DNA of 64,000 nucleotides from Primula veris (Eukaryota; Streptophyta; Magnoliopsida; Ericales; Primulaceae). Under the pieces are notes generated by a model that saw only the letters and a list, made by a program, of their open reading frames with translations, was not told where the DNA came from and ran no database searches. Shown here in pieces: positions 23,448 through 34,930 of the stretch. Location of the stretch: NCBI GenBank assembly GCA_963682055.1, contig OY821749.1:30077631-30141630 (forward strand), given 5' to 3'. The position numbers and the translations under genes are program-made. Numbering within the stretch: the stretch's first letter is position 1; each line of letters begins with the position of its first letter.

Positions 23448-24702
23448 TGTTTTTATAAATGCTTTTTGGGTGAACGAACACTTTGTATATATTCATCAGA
23501 ATATGGATGTCTAGGAGACTAAGACCACCATGGAGGTTTGTTCCTTGGTTCAAAACTTTTTTCCTTGAATTTAATAAAAAGCCTGACAAAAAAATATAAT
23601 AGCTAGTACGATTCAAGTGGCTTGGTTATAACATTCATATATAGCTTTCCTTGGTAGTGAGAGCACTCTTCATGTGTAACTAGATTTGCTTTCGAAATTC
23701 TATTCGACCACACTAGTTCTAAACCAAATTAAGAAATTTAATTGACAGAATGACACTTCATCTTTTAATTTTGTTACTATTAGATAGTCATGAGGCTAAG
23801 CAATCATGTCAAAAAATTAACTTTAAGAAACAGTAGCCGCTTTTCTGTGCTTTCCGTGTGATGTATGTGAACGGGTTCTTCTTTTTTCCTTACGTAAATC
23901 ATGGTATTTCATCATTTTTCATTTTTGGTCCATCAATATCAATATGGCTGTCTTGAAATTTACATGTACTTAGTTATAGTGCAGGAGTGAATATCATTAG
24001 GCAATAACCCCTTATGTAGAGGAACGATTAATGCTTATTAAAGGTTAGTGATTTCTCAAATTCTTCTATGATTACACTACACAAAACAATTAGTATTATA
24101 TTTTCGTGTGAATATCTTTCTTTTCAAGAGCCTCAACCACAGTTAAATCGATATGCAATTATAAACTCTATTTTTATACTTGATCCGTTCCAAAATAATT
24201 ATCCAATTTCATTATAATATGGTCACGGAATATTAAGCAAATATCAACTCTATTCTCAGTGGATACTTGAATCCTAGAATAGTGTTAACTTAGTTATCCT
24301 ATCTACCTAACAATTTGACAACCATCTAGTTGGTCTATCATTAAAGCAAAATTCTCACATGTATTGAACACTCAAATCACATTTTTGTTGCATTTCAGAC
24401 ATCAACAATAGTTCTATTAATTTGACTCCACGTTTGAGCATTGAAAAGTGTCTCAAACAAGATGTTACATGATAGATGAGAAGACTTTATGATACCACAT
24501 ATAAGCCGAAATTAACTATTATACACTGAAAAAAAAAAAAAAGGTTTAATGAGAGAAGGATTTTGTGATAGATTTATATCTCAACGCAATTATCGCAGAC
24601 GGATTTACGACGAATTTTAATTTTACTGACGGATTTTATTATTTCACGACAGATTTCTAATAGATTTGGCCGTCCCTGATTGAACTTATTTTTCTAGTAA
24701 TA
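23448..24702. other. Intergenic DNA, no gene seen
   Basis: AT-rich. CACTACACAAAAC at about 24075 and CACTGAAAAA at about 24524, followed by several GACGGATTT-type motifs, are reminiscent of CACTA transposon ends, but no matching second end or coding region is seen. Confidence 0.35.
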
Positions 24703-24704
24703 TA

Positions 24705-24938
24705 CTCCCCCGTTCCCAATTAATTGTCCTCTACGAAATTACGTGTAATTTTGACCGGTTTATGATATGTATCAAAATTGTCGAAATGAAAATTTTCAAA
24801 ACTAAATCATATAATTTAATGTTTGAACTATATGATTAACTTTTGAAAAATTTCGTTCCAAAAATTTTGATACAAGTTATTGAACGATCAAAATTACACG
24901 TAGTTTCGTAATAAAGAATTAATTGGGAACGGAAAGAG
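24705..24938. mobile_element. Stowaway-like MITE
   Basis: A 234-bp element has terminal inverted repeats (left CTCCCCCGTTCCCAATTAATT, right reading inward from the end CTCTTTCCGTTCCCAATTAATT) and a TA duplication on each side (24703-24704, 24939-24940). The body is itself largely palindromic, with TGTATCAAAATTGTCGAAATG mirrored in the right half. Related copies lie at about 25107, 25530, 31142, 19920 and 17400. Confidence 0.8.
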
Positions 24939-25106
24939 TATATTATGACTTATTTGGTTGAGGCTTTTAACCTAAGTCTATCCTTGATTTTAAAGTGGAT
25001 GGATGTTGACTCTTGGTTTTGCCAAACTAATACATGTAGACAGTTCTCCGAATCATTTATTTAGTATGTCACAATGTCAAAAGAATCTTAAAAAAAAAAA
25101 CTAATA

Positions 25107-25346
25107 CTCCATTCGTTCCCAATTAATCGTTTTCTATGAAATTACGTGCAATTTTGATCGGCTTATAGCATGTATCAAAATTGTCGAAATGAAAAATTTA
25201 AAACTAAATAATATAATTTAATGTTTGAACTATATGATTAACTTTTAAAAAATTTCATTCCAACAATTTTGATATAAGTTATTGAACGGTCAAAATTGCA
25301 CGTAATTTCGTAATAGACAATTAATTGAAAACGGAATTATTTAGAG
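25107..25346. mobile_element. Stowaway-like MITE, second copy
   Basis: Starts CTCCATTCGTTCCCAATTAAT and ends near GACAATTAATTGAAAACGG. It is homologous throughout to the copy at 24705 in the same orientation. A TA precedes the left end. The right end is worn, so its coordinate is approximate. Confidence 0.7.
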
Positions 25347-25358
25347 TTACGTATGTTA

Positions 25359-25408
25359 GACTTTGAAGATCTATCCATGATGTTACTTTGAAGATCTATC
25401 CATGATGT
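25359..25408 (+). repeat. Two-copy tandem repeat of about 25 bp
   Basis: ACTTTGAAGATCTATCCATG followed by ATGTT is repeated immediately after itself. A small local slippage product. Confidence 0.75.
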
Positions 25409-25529
25409 TGTGGGTGGATAGCAGCACTAAGATTAAGCTCTTAGAAACAATAATAAGATTATCCCACCACCTTTTTGACCCATTATATTTGTTAAGTCTA
25501 AAGTTCCACCGGCCAATAAATAAGTTTAC

Positions 25530-25858
25530 TAAATATTACTTCATATTTAATTGTTTAATGTGAAATTATGTGTAATTTTGACCGGTTAAAAATTTATATT
25601 AAAATTGTCTGAATTAAAATTTTCAAAAGTTGGTATTTTAGTTCAAATATTAAATTTTATGATTAGATTTAAAAAAAAAAATCATTTTAACAATTTTGAT
25701 ACAATTTATAAACCGGTCAAAATTGCACATAGTTTCATAGTAGATTAAATTTTATGATTGGATTTAAAAAAAAACATTTCGACAATTTTGATATAATTTA
25801 TAAACCGGTCAAAATTACACGTAATTTCGTAATAGACAATTAAATAGTAACGGAGTTA
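25530..25858. repeat. Rearranged Stowaway-like MITE with duplicated right arm
   Basis: Same family as 24705 (TGTGTAATTTTGACCGGTTA in the left arm, ACCGGTCAAAATTACACG in the right arm). The right arm is present twice: about 25655-25745 and 25746-25840 both carry AATTTATAAACCGGTCAAAAT preceded by a TTTTATGATT block. Confidence 0.6.
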
Positions 25859-25982
25859 GTAAGTTATTTTTCTCCAAAGTAAAAAACATAGACTTAATAT
25901 TCTGCGCATCAAATTATACAGATAATGTAGTAAAGTGTAAAAGATAAGCTTCCTCCCAAGTTGAATTCTCAATGACAATATA

Positions 25983-28900
25983 TAGGGGAAGCTAAGTGGG
26001 AACGATTGGGTGTCACGGCACCCCCCATAAATTTAGAAATCTCAAGTGACGCAATTTTTTTTTAGTACAATTTCTTTTTAGGTGTAGATTTGGCACCCCC
26101 ATAAAAATATGTTACTTGTACATATATTTATAGCTAATGTTTGAACCCAAAACACAATAATTAAATTTGGGCCGAAAGACCCAATTATATTTTTCTTTGA
26201 TATTGGACTCTTTAAGATTTAATTAAAAAAAAAAATAACATCAACAACACTTCTCTTCGTGCGTGTCAGCGTGTGTATCAAAATAAAAAACAAAGTTGAA
26301 AAAAGAAAAACTCCACTCCTATGTGCTGCTATGCACCGCATTGATTGGGGTTAGATTTAATTAAAAAAACATCAACAATTCTATCCTTCTGGCTCGGCAA
26401 GGTATACTCTTCTATTTATTTTTTCCTTTAATATGCTTCTTTTTATTATATGTATTGATGTTATGTTTCACCATAGGTGTTTGATTAAAGTACTCAAAGG
26501 AAAAAAAAAAGAGGCTATTAACTCTTAGAGTTTTAATCTGCAGATCTGGCATCGCTAATATTTTTATCGAGTATAAAATGGGAAAGACACCTAAAATAAA
26601 TTTGTTCTTTAAGAGAGCTAATGTTTCTCCGACGGAAGAGAATGTTGGTAGTAGTGTTGATCACGTGACAATCGATACGCCTAGTCCTCCAACAAAAGTT
26701 CAAAGAATCGACACAGTAGAATTTGATATTAATTCGCTAGAGCGTGATCCTGGATTACGTAGAAAAATTTGGGAGTATCATGTTAATAGGCGTGACGAAG
26801 TTCGTAGGGCGTACATAACTCTACATGGTCCAAATCGTCCCGATTTAGGAAAAAAATATCCGTATACTCTTGCACCCGCCAAGGCTCGTCCTCGAAGATT
26901 TCAAGCTCCGTGGTTTGCTTTATTTTCGTGGTTGGAATATTCAGTGGCCAAGAACAAGGCTTTCTGTTTTCCTTGTTTCCTTTTTGCGCCTCCGGATGGG
27001 TCTAGTTTTGCAGGACATAGTGCATTTGTTGTTGAAGGTTTTGATGGTTGGAGGAAGGTCAATAGCGGGAAAACTTGTTCTTTTCGTTTGCATGAAGGTG
27101 TTAATTCCGATTCTTGTCATCGAACCGCTGAACATAAATGGAAGGAAATACAAAACCCAACTCAAAATATTGAAAGGGTGATTGTAAAATTTTCTACCGA
27201 ACAAGTTTTTAACAATCGCATTCGCTTAAAAATTTCTATTGACTTGGTTCGAAGATTGGCCTTTCAAGCTATGTCTTTCAGAGGGCATGATGAGAAATCA
27301 ACATCAAACAACCGTGGTAATTTCCTTGAGTTTTATGATTTATTAGCATCATATAATGAAGAAGCCACCAAAGCATTGATAAATGTTCCAAAGAATGCCA
27401 CTTACAAGTCGTCTGATATTCAAAAAGAAATTTTACATATCTTTTCTATAAAAGTGAAAGAGGCGATTCGAGAAAAAATTGGACATGCTAAATTCTGCAT
27501 TATAGTGGACGAAACTCGAGATGCGTCAAAAAAGGAGCAGATGGCAGTAGTTATAAGATTTGTTGATAAAAATGGTGTTTTACGGGAGCGTTTTTTTGGT
27601 ATTGTTCATGTTCCCAACACTATGGCAGTGACACTAAAAGATAGCATATGCTCAGTTCTCAATCACCACAATCTCGATATTCGGAATATTCGGGGACAAG
27701 GATTTGACGGTGCAAGTAACATGCGGGGTGAGTTTCATGGACTACAAGCTTTGATATTAAGTGATTGCCCATATGCTTATTATGTTCATTGCTTCGCACA
27801 TCGATTACAATTAGCATTAGTGGCATCAGCAAAAGAAGTGCTTCCAGTCGACCAATTTTTTCCTAAATTGCTTCGGATCGTGAATATTGTTAGTGCATCA
27901 TGCAAGAGAAATGATGAGTTGAAAGCTGCCCATGCCGATGATATTGCTTTCTTAATTTCCATTGAAGAGCTTGAGACTGGAAGAGGATTAAATCAAATTG
28001 GTAATCTGCAACGACCTGGTGATACTCGCTGAAGTTCTCACCTAAAGTCTGTTTCTAGCTTGATAAAAATGTATAGTGCTGCTTGCATGGTTTTACTTAA
28101 TATTTATGAAGATGGATCTATTTCTCTAAAGGGAGAAGCTCGTTCAACACATAAGGCATTAACTTCCTTTGAATTTGTCTTTATACTTCATCTTATGAAG
28201 TCAATGTTAGGAATCACGAATTCTCTTTGTCTAGCTTTGCAATCTAAAACTCAAGACATTCTTAAGACTACTTCAATGGTTTTATCTACTAAAAGCCTTC
28301 TTCAAAATCTTAGAGATGATGAATTCGATGATTTGGTTGCTACCGTCAAACTCTTTTGTGAATCACGCAACATTGATATCCCAAACTTGAATGCAAAATA
28401 TTCTTCGAGGTATGATCCCACTCGTAATAACTTTTCAGTACTTGACCGCTATAGAGTTGATATTTTCTATCGTGCTATAGATTCTCAAATTTAAGAACTA
28501 AATCGTCGCTTTGATGAGCAAGTAATGGAATTGTTAGTTCTTAGTTCTACTTTGAATCCTAATTGTCACTCTTCAATATTCAAAATTGATGATATTTGTC
28601 TACTTGTTGACAAATTTTATCCGGAGGACTTTACGGAGTTTGAGAAAAGTAACTTGAAATTGGAACTTCGACATTACGAGAATTATGTTATTTCTCTTCC
28701 TGAATACAAGAATTTATCATCGATTTCCGAGCTTTGTCAATGGTTGGTAGAAACAAAATGGTCTACAACATATCAGCTTGTTTATAGAATTGTGGTTCTC
28801 GTGCTTACTCTTCCCGTTTCTACCGCCACCGCAGAAAGATTATTTTCAGCTATGAATATCATCAAAACTAGTATTCGTAATAAAATGGAAGCCGATTATC

Positions 28901-29195
28901 TTGAAGATTGTATGATGATGTATATTGAGAAAGATATTTTTTCAAAATTTAGCACGGAAACTATCATTGATGCATTTGCGAATGCGAGCAGCCGTCGGGT
29001 TCATTTCTTTTGATTTTATCAGGTATCATATTAGTTATTTGCAATAATTTTTGTGTTTATGCTTTGGTATTTATTCAACAACACTTAAATGGGGTATATA
29101 GATTATGGGTGAGTATGAAAAATTATTATTTTAAGTTGCTTTTTTTTTTGGTATATTTTGACACCCCCCATTTACACATCCTGGCTTCGCCCCTG
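25983..29195 (+). mobile_element. hAT superfamily transposon carrying a broken transposase gene
   Basis: A 3213-bp element. The right end is CTTCGCCCCTG and the left end TAGGGGAAGC, an imperfect inverted pair. The flanks are ACAATATA (25975-25982) and ACAATACA (29196-29203), an 8-bp target duplication with one change. The transposase gene occupies 26578-29013. About 600 bp precede it, with a possible 5' UTR intron (GGCAAG/GTATAC near 26397 to TCTGCAG near 26543). The ends share their first bases with the short hAT-like elements at 3661 and 19174. Confidence 0.85.
26578..29013 (+). pseudogene. hAT transposase (TTF-type zinc finger, DUF4371, C-terminal dimerisation domain), two in-frame stops
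   Basis: One continuous 812-codon frame encodes a transposase of the ZMYM/P52rIPK-like hAT group. In order it shows an N-terminal basic leader (MGKTPKINLFFKR), a TTF-type zinc-binding region with FCFPCFLF and later H residues (about 125-205), a DUF4371-like core with CIIVDETRDAS and GQGFDGASNM carrying likely catalytic aspartates (about 300-390), HCFAHRLQLAL, and the hAT dimerisation segment LTLPVSTATAERLFSAMNI near the C terminus. Codon 485 (28030-28032) is TGA where the context expects tryptophan, and codon 639 (28492-28494) is TAA where glutamine fits. The frame is otherwise open with no indels, so inactivation looks recent. A normal terminal stop follows at 29011-29013. Confidence 0.88.
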
Positions 29196-29254
29196 ACAAT
29201 ACAGGAACATCTCCATACATTAAAACTTAAGCTTTACCAACAATTTTTTTTTTT

Positions 29255-29582
29255 TATATACAATTAAAATTTGTCTTTAAAAAGTATATTTTAGGGACAA
29301 AAATAATATTTGAAACAAAAAAAATGTTTTTTTGTTCGTAAATCTAACTTTTAAACACAAAAATTAAAAATTTATTTAAGGAGAAAATTTAATTTCGTCT
29401 CAAAAAATATTTGGAGATAAATTTGAATTGTTTTCTTATTTTTGTATGTGATTGTTCCTAAAAGTTATATTTAGAGACAAAAAAAATTATTTTTATTTCT
29501 AAAAGATTATGATTGTTCTTGAAAGTTAATATTTAAGGACAAAATAAATGGTCCCTAAGTGTTTTAAGTATTTTGGTGTGAT
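29255..29582. repeat. Diverged repeat, copy 1
   Basis: About 330 bp beginning ATATACAATTAAA, with recurrent GGGACAAAA, TTAATTTCGTCTCAAAAA and ATTTGGAGA motifs. It is matched by a second copy at about 30660-31025. The two copies bracket a nest of MITE-like sequence. Confidence 0.55.
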
Positions 29583-30424
29583 AAGAGCATCTACAATAGT
29601 TGTGTTAAATTTTTATTATTAAATAGTGACACATGTGCATGTTAACTGTCACATATATATGTTAATCTTAACAACCATATAAGTGTCACATTAGTGCATT
29701 TTTTTAACAGCATTATCTATTGATTTATAATAAATAATTGATTTCGGATAAACAAAAATATTATAGTAAACAAATAAGAAATGAAGAACGTGTTATTTTT
29801 ACTTTATTGTAGGATTTAATATAGGAGTTAATCAACCAAATTGACATGTCATCACTTAACTATGTTAAGTTTGTTGTTAAATATAACAACAATGTAAGAA
29901 CATTCACAAAAGTTGTGTTAATTTTAACAATATTAACTTTGACATATCATCATTTAATTGCATGTTAAATGACACATGTGTAACTTAAATTTAAACTTCA
30001 CATTAGTGTATTAACTTAACAAATTTATCTAATTTTAATTAAAATTAATTATTAATTGAAATCTCATTAATTAGTATTTTGTAAATCCCACTAAAATAGT
30101 AATAGTAGCAATAGCGTTCACGTTTAAATTAATGATATTTTGTCGCATCATCAATTAACAATATTAAAAAATTGTTATGTTTAACAACTTTTTTAACATC
30201 TATAAAGATAACACATGATTTAACATAACTAATGGAGACAAAAAATTATATTTTTAGCTAACTATTTTAGTTAATAATAGAGATAACAATACTATTGTAG
30301 ATGATCTTAACAAAATTAACTTTAATAAGTTAGTTAACAACACAACACCATTGTGAATAAAAAATATGTATATTAGATAACAACTTTATATATCAATTAA
30401 CTAAATATCACTGTTGCTCTTAGA
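29583..30424. repeat. Nested GAGCATC-type MITEs
   Basis: AGAGCATCTACAATAGTTGT near 29584 pairs with ACTATTGTAGATGATCTTA ending near 30309. A further related end AGAACATTCACAAAAGTTGT lies at about 29897, and TGTTGCTCTTAG ends near 30424. The pattern suggests two or more related non-autonomous elements inserted into each other. No coding capacity. Confidence 0.45.
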
Positions 30425-30659
30425 GTTAAATGGAACTTGAATGTAGAATTTGGACTTATATATATTTTACAAGATGGCGTTCATTTACGTTAGATGAAAC
30501 AAAAGCTTTGAGAAGACCGGTAACAACTTGCGTAGATTCCGTTTCATAAAAAAAACGTGAATTCAATAATAAAGGACACATGTGAGTTAGCACCTGGATA
30601 GTGTATGTGACAGGTACAACAACCCACTTATCAATTATCATATTATAACAAACTTATAA

Positions 30660-31025
30660 ATAGGGACATTTTGTATATAACAATTAAATTTTATCTTTAA
30701 ATAGTAATTTTTTGAAAATATAATAATGTTTTAGATCTAATTTTTATACACATAATTTGAAACAAACACAGTCTCATATTGACATAATGAGACAATTTAA
30801 TTTCGTATCAAAAAGTATTTGGAGACATATTTTAATTGTGTTCGTATAATATTGTATTTGTGTCTGAAAAAAATTCAAATTATGTGACTAAAAGTTAGAT
30901 TTGAGAATAAAATTTATTTTTGTTTTTAAAAGATTGTTTTTATCTCGAAAAGTGACAATTTGAAGACAAAATTTGATTGTCTCCAAAAATATTGTTCATA
31001 ATTCTAAAATTTGTTGTAGTGATAG
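30660..31025. repeat. Diverged repeat, copy 2, with CACTA-like terminus
   Basis: Homologous to 29255-29582 (TTTAATTTCGTATCAAAAAG, ATTTGGAGAC and related blocks). It ends TTTGTTGTAGTG at 31021, which resembles the right terminus of a CACTA element. No matching left end with a 3-bp duplication was found. Confidence 0.45.
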
Positions 31026-31141
31026 TATTTTAGTGTTGCGTACAAGTGGAAGCAGACACGGTTTTGTTTAAGCTCGCCTTGTTAACCTAACGAGTATGTT
31101 TCATGAGTCTTTACTGAATATGTTTTCAAACTTGTTTAGTA

Positions 31142-31374
31142 CTTTCTCTGTTCCCAATTAATTATACTCTACGAAATTACGTATAATTTTGACCGGCTAT
31201 AACATGTATCAAAATTGTCGAAATGAAAATTTTCAAAACTAAATCATATAATTTAATATTTGAACTATATGATTAACTTTTAAACATTTTCTTCCGACAA
31301 TTTTGATACAAATTATTGGCCGGTCAAAATTTAACGTAGTTTTATAGTGGATAATTAATTGGGAACGAGTGTAG
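31142..31374. mobile_element. Stowaway-like MITE, third copy
   Basis: A 233-bp copy of the family at 24705, flanked by TA (31140-31141 and 31375-31376). Left end CTTTCTCTGTTCCCAATTAA, right end TTAATTGGGAACGAGTGTAG. The body is collinear with the 24705 copy. Confidence 0.75.
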
Positions 31375-33083
31375 TATAATATTAAGTTTGGATTTTTTTT
31401 CCTTTACATATCTAGACTATTTACTTAGATAATTAATAATACAAATAAGTATTTTGAGTTTTTATATAAGCTAATTTAGTTCAAAATTATTATATAAAGT
31501 GAAGAAATTATCAATCATCTCCATTTCGTTTTAAAATTTTACATCTATATTTAATAAGTATATATTTGTAAATTATAAATAATAAAGCGTGTATTGAGAC
31601 TCATGCTCTTTTAGATGATGCTTCTCAAAAACTTTGATAAAACATTTATAAAAATTTTGTAAGATACTATTTTTTTGATCCCGCATATCGTTCGTGCTCC
31701 GTTTCCTGTTTCGCATTAAATGTTAGCCGTTTTCTGTTTTCATTCCCATGACATTGCTCGCTTCCGCTTCCGACTTGGCAACGATTTCGATACGGGTAAT
31801 GTTTTGGACTATTAATGCTGTTGGTTTTGCAAGCAGATGTACAGTTAATATATAGGCTACTACTGTCTATTCGGGTAAGGAAGGGTAATATGAAAATAAA
31901 CTACTTAATATAATGGGTAACTGAAATGAGATTTCAATGTACAAGATATATTAGCTAAAACTGTAATTTAAATTTTCTACCTTAATAAAATTGGTGTGGT
32001 TATACATAGGCAACTTAACAAATTAATAGTACCAGTTACAAAGTACATGACTTATTGACAAGACAAAACTAACACCGCTATCGAATGACTGAATGAGTGC
32101 TTGGGGAAAAAAACACAAATAAAGCGTTATCAGTGATACCACTACATAAACTACTAAATTATGTTATAAGCGATATGTGCTAAATGTGGGAGAAAATAAG
32201 AAATGTATGTTTGCAGATACAACTTTAGGAGCTATAATTGGTATGATTTTAGCGAACTAGTTAACTGTTCCATTTTACTTAATCTTTCGGACATCTCCGC
32301 GTCAGCTTCTTTAAATCTACGGGATTTCCTAAAACCGGCTTTCCTTAATGTACTCTTCAACTTCAGAAAATGAACTACGAAATGATCAAGTTCTCAGCGT
32401 TAGTTTTCATTTCTCCACATTTCCTAAAGGGTTATTTGCGAATTCACTAGTACTAGCTAGTACCGCAATCTTTTCATTTCTTACTAAATAGGAATTCATT
32501 TGTCGTCTAAATTATCCTTTAACTCTATCCAAATTCATTCACCCCTCTTTCATCTTAAGCATTATAAATTGTGCCGGTAAAGAAATATTCTACTTCTTTT
32601 ACCCCCTTTTAAATGAAAGTGAGTTTTTTCTTTTTCCAGTGTCCAATGTTTTCAGGACTTCTATGACGCTCTTAACGGATATGTAGGCACAATTGACAAT
32701 GCACGTACATTCTGGTTCAAAAATATTTCCACTGTAATAGTAGGCAAGTTCTCACCCTTAAAGATACAAACACATGAAAGTGTCTTGAAATTATACAAAT
32801 GTCATTTGTTGACTGATTATACATGTAGATACAGAATTATGCATATCCATCATTTTCTATGCAACTGTGACCGATCTATGAGTACCATTACTACATCAAA
32901 CACACATTTAGTTGCTGCAGTTTCGCTTTATAAAATACAGCAAATTTTGTTTTAAGCAAAATTTAGTTCCATTTCACAATATTCCATTATACTCCTATGG
33001 AGTACAATTTTCTTCTTCTCTTGACACAGCAATTTAAATTGGTGATGCGACTTTATAAAGAAGTCTGGTCTCACAAAATATTA

Positions 33084-33157
33084 GCACCAGTGGTCTAGTG
33101 TAGAATAGTACCCTGCCACGCTACGTACAGACCCGGGTTCGATTTCTTGCTGATGCA
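33084..33157 (+). pseudogene. tRNA-Gly(GCC)-like pseudogene
   Basis: GCACCAGTGGTCTAGTG, TAGAATAGTACCCTGCCACG and ACAGACCCGGGTTCGAT follow the plant tRNA-Gly(GCC) sequence as I recall it, with anticodon GCC. Faults are one G missing in the D loop, about four extra bases after the anticodon stem, a broken T stem (TTCTTGC) and one acceptor mismatch (CTGATGC opposite GCACCAG). It is unlikely to give a functional tRNA. Confidence 0.8.
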
Positions 33158-34849
33158 TATATTTTCCATTTTTAACTTCTAATATCTTTTCCTCCATTTT
33201 CTATCAGGAAGCCAGTAATGTTTTAACATCATGTGAATCTTTTCATTTTCCCCGTTTCCTGCTCATTTGAGTATTGTTTCTCGATTATTTTCATAATTTG
33301 AGTGTGTTTCCACTAGTATAGGCTTGATCTATCTTATTGAGGAAAAGCTATATATATTGTGTCACAACGCTTGCATATTCACAAACATATCATTTTTATA
33401 CTACATATGTGTGAACATAATTTGTATAAATATTAAGATGATTTCACGCTTCATATATATAATTTCTTCATTTTGCAAGTTTTATCTTTGGTATACGACT
33501 TTCACACCCATTTTTTAGCCTTGGCCAGCTGGTTTTCCAAGTTCCATACACGTTGACCTGATAAAAATATTGCCCCACGAATGTTGACCAACACCATAAA
33601 ATTGATTCATAATTAGCTGTCATTACATTTGATAATGTGCATGAGATTGCCAGCAGGATTGTTTCCTTTTGATCTGTTTTTATAAACATAATGGCACTAT
33701 AATATGAAATCACGAAATTATAAACTTCCATGCAGGGACAATGTCTGACAAAAAAAAATTACGTACTACTTATAATTTATTTTTCTTAACGTCATAAATC
33801 ATGAATTATAATGCCATACAACATTTTAATTCAACTTGATTCCTAAACTAATTTGTTCACTAGTTCGTTTGTGAAAGTAAAATAGACTTTTTGACATATA
33901 TTTTCGCGAATACTAACTGTGGACATTAAAATAATGGGATACATGTATGTGAGAGTAGGTACAGAACATGCCATACCCTATTTGTTCTTTTAAGCTAAAA
34001 TGACAGAACCTTAATTTGGCATGGTGACGGGAAAAAAAGTGAATTTTTTAAGTTGTGTTTATCGGTTGGGTGACTTTGAAATAAGTTGGTAACCAATATT
34101 AGTTCAGATGACACACATAAGTTATTTTAACATGTAAACATGTAATAAATTAATTACTAACGAATTCTATAACTGTCTTTTTAATAATAATTTGATTTTG
34201 ACTCATCGACTGATAAGAAGAATTAGGGTATAATTAGCAAAATCTTTATAACATACGATTAAGTCACTTACTGTATAAGTTACTAAAAAGCTACAACTAA
34301 AACAAGTTGTTATTTTTTCTACTTATATAGAACTGACTTCACACAAAATTTTAACTTGTCATGTTTTGGGTTTCTTTCAAAAATAAACAACATTTTTATC
34401 TATTTCCGAAAAAAAAAAAACTTTACATTTATTTTGATGCTATAGAAGTAGTTGGCTGTGGTGCGACACGAATATTTAAGGTTCTAAATACTATATAAAT
34501 GAACCTACTTATCATGTTCCTATCAATTGTAGATCCGTAGAAAAATTAAAATTAAATGTCAATTTTAATCCATTTGTTAAAAGAATGTTATGTTTGCAAC
34601 TTTGCATTATAATTCTACTAAATAATAGTAAACATTACATGGCTCAGATCATGTCTCCTTATTTGCAAAGCCAGTTGTATTGCTTATACTATAATGTTTC
34701 CACAAACAACTTGGTCGACTTTCCCCAATCTGCAGACATCCCAATATAAAAAAAAATGAAAAATAATGTACTTGATAATCATGTAGCTTACTAGAGAAAT
34801 TTCCTTCTAATCACCATACAAAGCTGTCTCCGTATGATAGCTATCACCT

Positions 34850-34857
34850 ATATATAT
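34850..34857 (+). promoter_or_regulatory. TATA box of small membrane-protein gene
   Basis: TATATATA about 75 bp before the ATG at 34931. The start of transcription would fall near 34885, giving a 5' UTR of about 45 bases. It is the only good TATA match close to this start. Confidence 0.5.
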
Positions 34858-34930
34858 AATAAGACCATAACATTCATCTTACATATCAAGAGCAAGAAAC
34901 ATTTCTATTTAGAAACACACTGATTTCAAA

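Larger units (their letters stand above)
31380..34930. other. Intergenic DNA holding one tRNA-like remnant
   Basis: No protein gene supported. Contains repeat sequence related to 10049-10610 near 31680-31790, and the tRNA-Gly-like sequence at 33084. The promoter of the small membrane-protein gene is at the right edge. Confidence 0.5.

Noticed and set aside
28030..28494. Possibility that introns remove the two hAT stop codons
   Set aside because: The frame continues on both sides of each stop with expected family sequence and no missing residues, so splicing would delete conserved parts; point nonsense changes fit better.
24075..31021. A single 7-kb CACTA element from CACTACACAAAAC to TTTGTTGTAGTG
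   Set aside because: The flanking triplets do not match (TTA and ATA), the ends align poorly and no CACTA transposase is present between them.
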